64,000 bases of DNA from Tenacibaculum sp. MAR_2009_124 (lineage in GTDB: Bacteria; Bacteroidota; Bacteroidia; Flavobacteriales; Flavobacteriaceae). The stretch is from contig NZ_FNSF01000001.1 of NCBI RefSeq assembly GCF_900105455.1, positions 315,001 through 379,000 of the forward strand, written 5' to 3'. The first letter of the stretch is position 1. The number at the start of each line of letters is the position of its first letter. A model generated the notes under the pieces. The model was not told the origin of the DNA. It searched no databases and worked only from the letters and a program-made list of their open reading frames with translations. The position numbers and the translations under genes were made by a program. This document shows, one piece after another, positions 61,388 through 64,000 of the stretch.

Positions 61388-61738
61388 ATGTATCAAATTA
61401 AAGGTAAAGAATACCCTTGTTGTACGAGTGTAACGATGGGAATTATAGGAGGAAAGTGGAAAACGGTTATTTTATTTTACTTAATGGACGGAACACTTCG
61501 CTATAATGAACTAAGAAAAAAAATGAAAGGAGTTACAGAAAGAACCTTGAGTTTACAATTACAGCAACTTCAAAAAGATGGCGTAGTAAACAGAAAAGTG
61601 TATACATCAAAACCACCTTTAAAAGTTGAATATTCATTAACAGAATTTGGAAAAACCTTAATTCCTTTATTAAATGCAATTGCAGATTGGGGGATAATAG
61701 CTGCTGAAAATTATAACGAAATTACTGCGGTAAATTAA
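61388..61738 (+). CDS. HxlR family transcriptional regulator
   Basis: A 116-residue winged-helix regulator. Family blocks are CCTSVTMGIIGGKWKTVILFYLMDGTLRYNELRK, VTERTLSLQLQQLQKDGVV, RKVYTSKPPLKVEYSLTEFGKTL, and LLNAIADWG. The N-terminal CC (residues 11-12) fits redox or aldehyde-sensing HxlR/YodB members that use a Cys near the N-terminus. The start at 61388 is chosen because a -7 box lies just upstream. It is convergent with the SDR gene by 4 nt overlap at the stop codons and may regulate it. Confidence 0.92.
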   Translation: MYQIKGKEYPCCTSVTMGIIGGKWKTVILFYLMDGTLRYNELRKKMKGVTERTLSLQLQQLQKDGVVNRKVYTSKPPLKVEYSLTEFGKTLIPLLNAIADWGIIAAENYNEITAVN

Positions 61739-62337
61739 TCATAAAAACGAATTATATTTCCATTGTCTTTCCCTAGAACACTTCTAACATAAGCATTAAT
61801 AACTTTATTGGTAGGTATAGGGTTGTGCCCAGGGAAATAGTCTTTATATTTTTCATAAGCATCTTCCACAACACCTAAAGAAACTGCGTTAACTCTTAAA
61901 TTATTGGGTAGTTCAAGAGATACCGCTTTTACAAAGCTATGAATAGCACCATTGACCATTGCGGCGCTTGTTGTTTTCAGAACTGGATCGTCTGCTAAAA
62001 TTCCTGTCGATAGTGTAATAGATCCATTAGGTTTTAAAAAGTTTTGGGCAATTCTAACCAAATTAACCTGCCCCATTAACTTACTTTTAATACCTATATA
62101 AAAGTCTTCTTCAGTTAAGTTTTTGAACAAATCCCATTTCGCTTCTCCAGCAATGCATACGATGGCATCTAGGTTATCTATATTTTTTAATGTGTTTTCT
62201 ATAGACTTGCTATTTGCGATGTCAATAGTTAAATCCCCAGTATTTCTACCGGCAATTAAAACATCATGTTCTTTAGAAAAATGAGATGAAACTTTTTTAC
62301 CTATAGTTCCGTGACCTCCAATAATTAGAATTTTCAT
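61735..62337 (-). CDS. Short-chain dehydrogenase/reductase family protein without catalytic Tyr
   Basis: A 200-residue Rossmann protein. The coenzyme-binding motif is LIIGGHGTIGKKV near residues 4-16, then AGRNTGDLTIDI, LDAIVCIAGEA, and GSITLSTGILADDPVLKTTSAAMVNGAIHSFVKAVSLEL. In typical SDRs the catalytic Y-x-x-x-K lies 10-14 residues after the Ser; here this place reads S-A-A-M-V-N-G-A, with neither Tyr nor Lys. The protein may bind NADP(H) without classical dehydrogenase activity. The gene overlaps the HxlR stop by 4 nt and is followed by 3 nt spacing from the ACT protein gene, so the latter two are cotranscribed. Confidence 0.88.
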   Translation of the reverse strand: MKILIIGGHGTIGKKVSSHFSKEHDVLIAGRNTGDLTIDIANSKSIENTLKNIDNLDAIVCIAGEAKWDLFKNLTEEDFYIGIKSKLMGQVNLVRIAQNFLKPNGSITLSTGILADDPVLKTTSAAMVNGAIHSFVKAVSLELPNNLRVNAVSLGVVEDAYEKYKDYFPGHNPIPTNKVINAYVRSVLGKDNGNIIRFYD

Positions 62338-62340
62338 GTA

Positions 62341-62742
62341 TTATATTTTTTGATTTGTCATGGCCAATAACGATGACATGGCCTTTTCTTTGTCCTTTAC
62401 GTCTACAAAAATATGGTCGTGGTAATATCCAGCGATTACATTACAACTAATATTACTATTCCCCAATTTACTAGAGAAGGCTGCGGTTAGCCCAACAGCA
62501 TCTAGAGAAGAATGGATATTAAGAGTAATCCATGCCGCTACATAGTCGTAACTTAAGCCGTATTTATCGGCATGTTCTTTTGATAATACCAGGGTAACTC
62601 CTTCGGATTCTTTTATTTCGCAAATGGTGATTTCTCGAGGAATATGATCACAGTTTTTTATGGTCGAGAAAACATATTCTCCCTTATTAAGAATAGGTTC
62701 CATTTCACTTATTAGTATTTTCAGATTTGTTTCTCCTGACAT
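62341..62742 (-). CDS. ACT domain protein (CASTOR-type)
   Basis: A 133-residue protein with paired ACT-like folds: LISEMEPILNKGEYVFSTIK at the start, EGVTLVLSKEHADKYGL, then ITLNIHSSLDAVGLTAAFSSKLGNSNISCNVIAGYYHDHIFVDVKDKEKAMSSL, typical of the DUF3293/CASTOR-type ACT family. ACT domains bind amino acids or other small ligands. The specific ligand is unknown. It precedes the SDR gene by 3 nt in the same transcript. Confidence 0.82.
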   Translation of the reverse strand: MSGETNLKILISEMEPILNKGEYVFSTIKNCDHIPREITICEIKESEGVTLVLSKEHADKYGLSYDYVAAWITLNIHSSLDAVGLTAAFSSKLGNSNISCNVIAGYYHDHIFVDVKDKEKAMSSLLAMTNQKI

Positions 62743-62849
62743 AGAATAGAGTCGCTTAATTATTAGACAATTGTTTTGTAGGCTTCCGGATCGTAATAAA
62801 AATCGTTGTATTCTTTTATCTGGATAAATTTAGTGATATAATTTTAAAA

Positions 62850-62878
62850 AAAGGGAGTAATGTTACATTACTCCCTTT
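62850..62878 (-). terminator. Terminator of the peroxiredoxin-like gene
   Basis: AAAGGGAGTAATG-TTA-CATTACTCCCTTT is a 13-bp stem; on the minus strand a T-run follows. It starts 21 nt after the stop at 62899. Confidence 0.88.
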
Positions 62879-62898
62879 AATAAGTTGCTTTTTATGAG

Positions 62899-63537
62899 TT
62901 ACTTAATACTATTTAAAATTTCTTTTGGATCAGCCCTTTCGGTATAATCTTCTGGAATAAAAGCATAGGTGATAACTCCTTCAGGGTTGATAACATAGGT
63001 CGCGGGCATTGGTAGCTCATAATCTTTATTTCCATTGTGTTTTGGAACATCAATATCGAAAGAATGATACACCTCTCTTAAATTTTCTGGTAATTGAAAA
63101 ACAAGTCCCATTTGTTTAGCCACCTTATTATCAATGTCGCTTAAAACTTCAAACGATAAGTTGTTTTTTTCAACCGTATTTAATGAGTTATCAGGAGTTT
63201 CTGGAGAAATAGCGATTAGTGTGGTCGAATATTTTTCAAATTCAGGTAATAAATTCTGTAAAGCTTGAAGTTCTATATTACAATAAGGACACCATCCGCC
63301 ACGATAAAAAGAAATTACAACAGAACCTTTGGAAAGAGAGTCTTCTAATCTTACTTTATTTCCCAGGGCATTTGGGAGCTCAAAATTGTTAACTGAATCA
63401 CCAACCTTTAGTGCTTTATCGGAGATATTTTTATTTTTAAGATTTTGAGTGCTTTGGGCCATAATGACCAGTTTTTCTTCAGGAATAACTTTTAATGATG
63501 CCTCTTTTTTGGCTTTTAATTCTTCTATTAAATTCAT
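62899..63537 (-). CDS. Peroxiredoxin-like family protein (AhpC/TSA)
   Basis: A 212-residue thioredoxin-fold protein. VGDSVNNFELPNALGNKVRLEDSL opens the fold, and FYRGGWCPYCNIELQALQNLLPEF contains C-P-Y-C at the thioredoxin position, so it has two active-site cysteines rather than the single T-x-x-C of true AhpC. FELPMPATYVINPEGVITYAF-like strand closes it (residues 180-200). Family members reduce peroxides or act as thiol oxidoreductases; the exact role is unknown. Cytoplasmic, no signal peptide. Single gene with its own terminator. Confidence 0.9.
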   Translation of the reverse strand: MNLIEELKAKKEASLKVIPEEKLVIMAQSTQNLKNKNISDKALKVGDSVNNFELPNALGNKVRLEDSLSKGSVVISFYRGGWCPYCNIELQALQNLLPEFEKYSTTLIAISPETPDNSLNTVEKNNLSFEVLSDIDNKVAKQMGLVFQLPENLREVYHSFDIDVPKHNGNKDYELPMPATYVINPEGVITYAFIPEDYTERADPKEILNSIK

Positions 63538-63668
63538 ATTTCTATCTTTTTTGGATTAATACAAAAACAAAGATCAACTAGAAAGAGAAGTGAAAAAATG
63601 GAAAATATTCCTAAAAGATGTCATATTTTCTCAATAATTTTTATTGAATTTTTTGATTTTAAGAGAGT

Positions 63669-64000
63669 TTAATACTGTTTTCTGTATTGAGTTGGGGTTA
63701 CTCCAACATTTCGTTTAAAATATTTTATAAAATAATAAGGCTCTCGGAAACCTAATTGATAGGCAATTGTTTTACTAGAGTCTTTTGTAGTAGTTAATAG
63801 TTCTTTTGCTTTTTTTATAACATGCTGACTAATAATGAAGCAAGGTGTGGCGTCAGTTTCTTTTTTAACTTCATTTATTAATTTTTTTAAAGGTATGTTT
63901 AACATTTCAGCATAAGCAGCGGCGCAATAATTATTTTCTATGTTTTCTTCAATTAAATGCACAAAGTTATTGAATAGTGAATCTTCATTTTTTTGAATAA
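63669..64000 (-). CDS. AraC family transcriptional regulator, C-terminal part (cut by window edge)
   Basis: The open frame runs off the window end: upstream of residue V-H-L the codons read IQKNEDSLFNNFVHLIEENI without a stop. The visible about 110 residues form the AraC double HTH: NYCAAAYAEMLNIPLKKLINEVKKETD, and SSKTIAYQLGFREPYYFIKYFKRNVGVTPTQYRKQY, the diagnostic second helix-turn-helix. The N-terminal ligand domain is outside. It probably regulates a nearby gene such as the peroxiredoxin. Confidence 0.9.
   Translation of the reverse strand, partial: IQKNEDSLFNNFVHLIEENIENNYCAAAYAEMLNIPLKKLINEVKKETDATPCFIISQHVIKKAKELLTTTKDSSKTIAYQLGFREPYYFIKYFKRNVGVTPTQYRKQY

Noticed and set aside
1..64000. 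rRNA, tRNA, CRISPR arrays, prophage and transposase genes
   Set aside because: I looked for their typical sequences on both strands and saw none; only the MITE-like element at 35651-35812 resembles mobile DNA.

Overview
The window is AT-rich chromosomal DNA from a member of the Bacteroidota, most likely a marine-type Flavobacteriaceae. The evidence is the -7 promoter motif TAnnTTTG before several genes, a type IX secretion sorting tail on one protein, bacillithiol synthase BshC, a HmuY/TonB receptor pair, many lipoproteins with an LxxC-type signal, and family members (DUF6607, PepSY-flavodoxin fusion, ECF sigma factor followed by a tiny ORF) that are typical of that group. I see no rRNA, tRNA, CRISPR array, prophage or intact insertion sequence. 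I cannot name the species.

Layout. 1-4.6 kb: the start of a YqgE/AlgH gene cut by the edge, a LytTR two-component pair, a secreted lipoprotein. 4.8-8.2 kb: small metabolic genes on the plus strand. 8.2-17.5 kb: an oxidative sugar catabolism cluster. Two minus-strand blocks hold a DUF1080 lipoprotein (3-keto-disaccharide hydrolase family), a methyltransferase, two xylose-isomerase-like proteins, a Gfo/Idh dehydrogenase and an MFS permease. A divergent plus-strand block holds a GMC oxidoreductase, a gluconate-2-dehydrogenase-subunit-3-like protein and a lipoprotein cytochrome c. Together they look like a 3-keto-glycoside pathway with electron flow to a c-type cytochrome. 17.5-28 kb: an iron/heme region, with a five-gene minus-strand operon (DUF6607, TonB receptor, ankyrin protein, DUF2271, PepSY-flavodoxin reductase) divergent from a HmuR-like receptor plus HmuY.

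28-35.7 kb: hydrolases, a WYL regulator, a quinone reductase-like protein, a LysR regulator and a 162-bp palindromic MITE-like element. 36-44.3 kb: uvrA, a PixA-like protein, a berberine-bridge-type oxidoreductase, an ECF sigma factor with a 48-residue companion ORF, an endonuclease III without its iron-sulfur cysteines, and bcp. 44.3-49.5 kb: sterol desaturase-like protein and a tightly overlapping operon with a BatA-like protein and a dihydroorotase homologue lacking its metal-binding HxH. 49.7-53.7 kb: a methyltransferase relic, bshC, a secreted protein with a possible His/Cys dyad, rlmF. 53.7-55.7 kb: a hydrolase/sigma/membrane protein operon whose sigma gene carries an in-frame stop. 55.8-59.8 kb: DUF1501/DUF1800 pair and a cupin lipoprotein. 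60-64 kb: a Nudix gene, two tandem small RNA genes, HxlR and AraC regulators, an SDR, an ACT protein and a peroxiredoxin.

The most novel-looking signal is the intergenic stretch 60396-60821. Two minus-strand units each have a T8A8 tract, exactly 10 nt, a TACGG/CCGTA palindrome, exactly 22 nt, a TAnnTTTG box, then a roughly 95-100 nt transcript with the conserved C-rich segment TTTAGTGTTGTCCCCCGA and an intrinsic terminator. They read as paralogous, activator-controlled small RNAs. Other strong observations are a 54-bp perfect palindrome that copies the end of a gene, a duplicated promoter module linking two distant genes at the same distance from their start codons, and the broken sigma factor.
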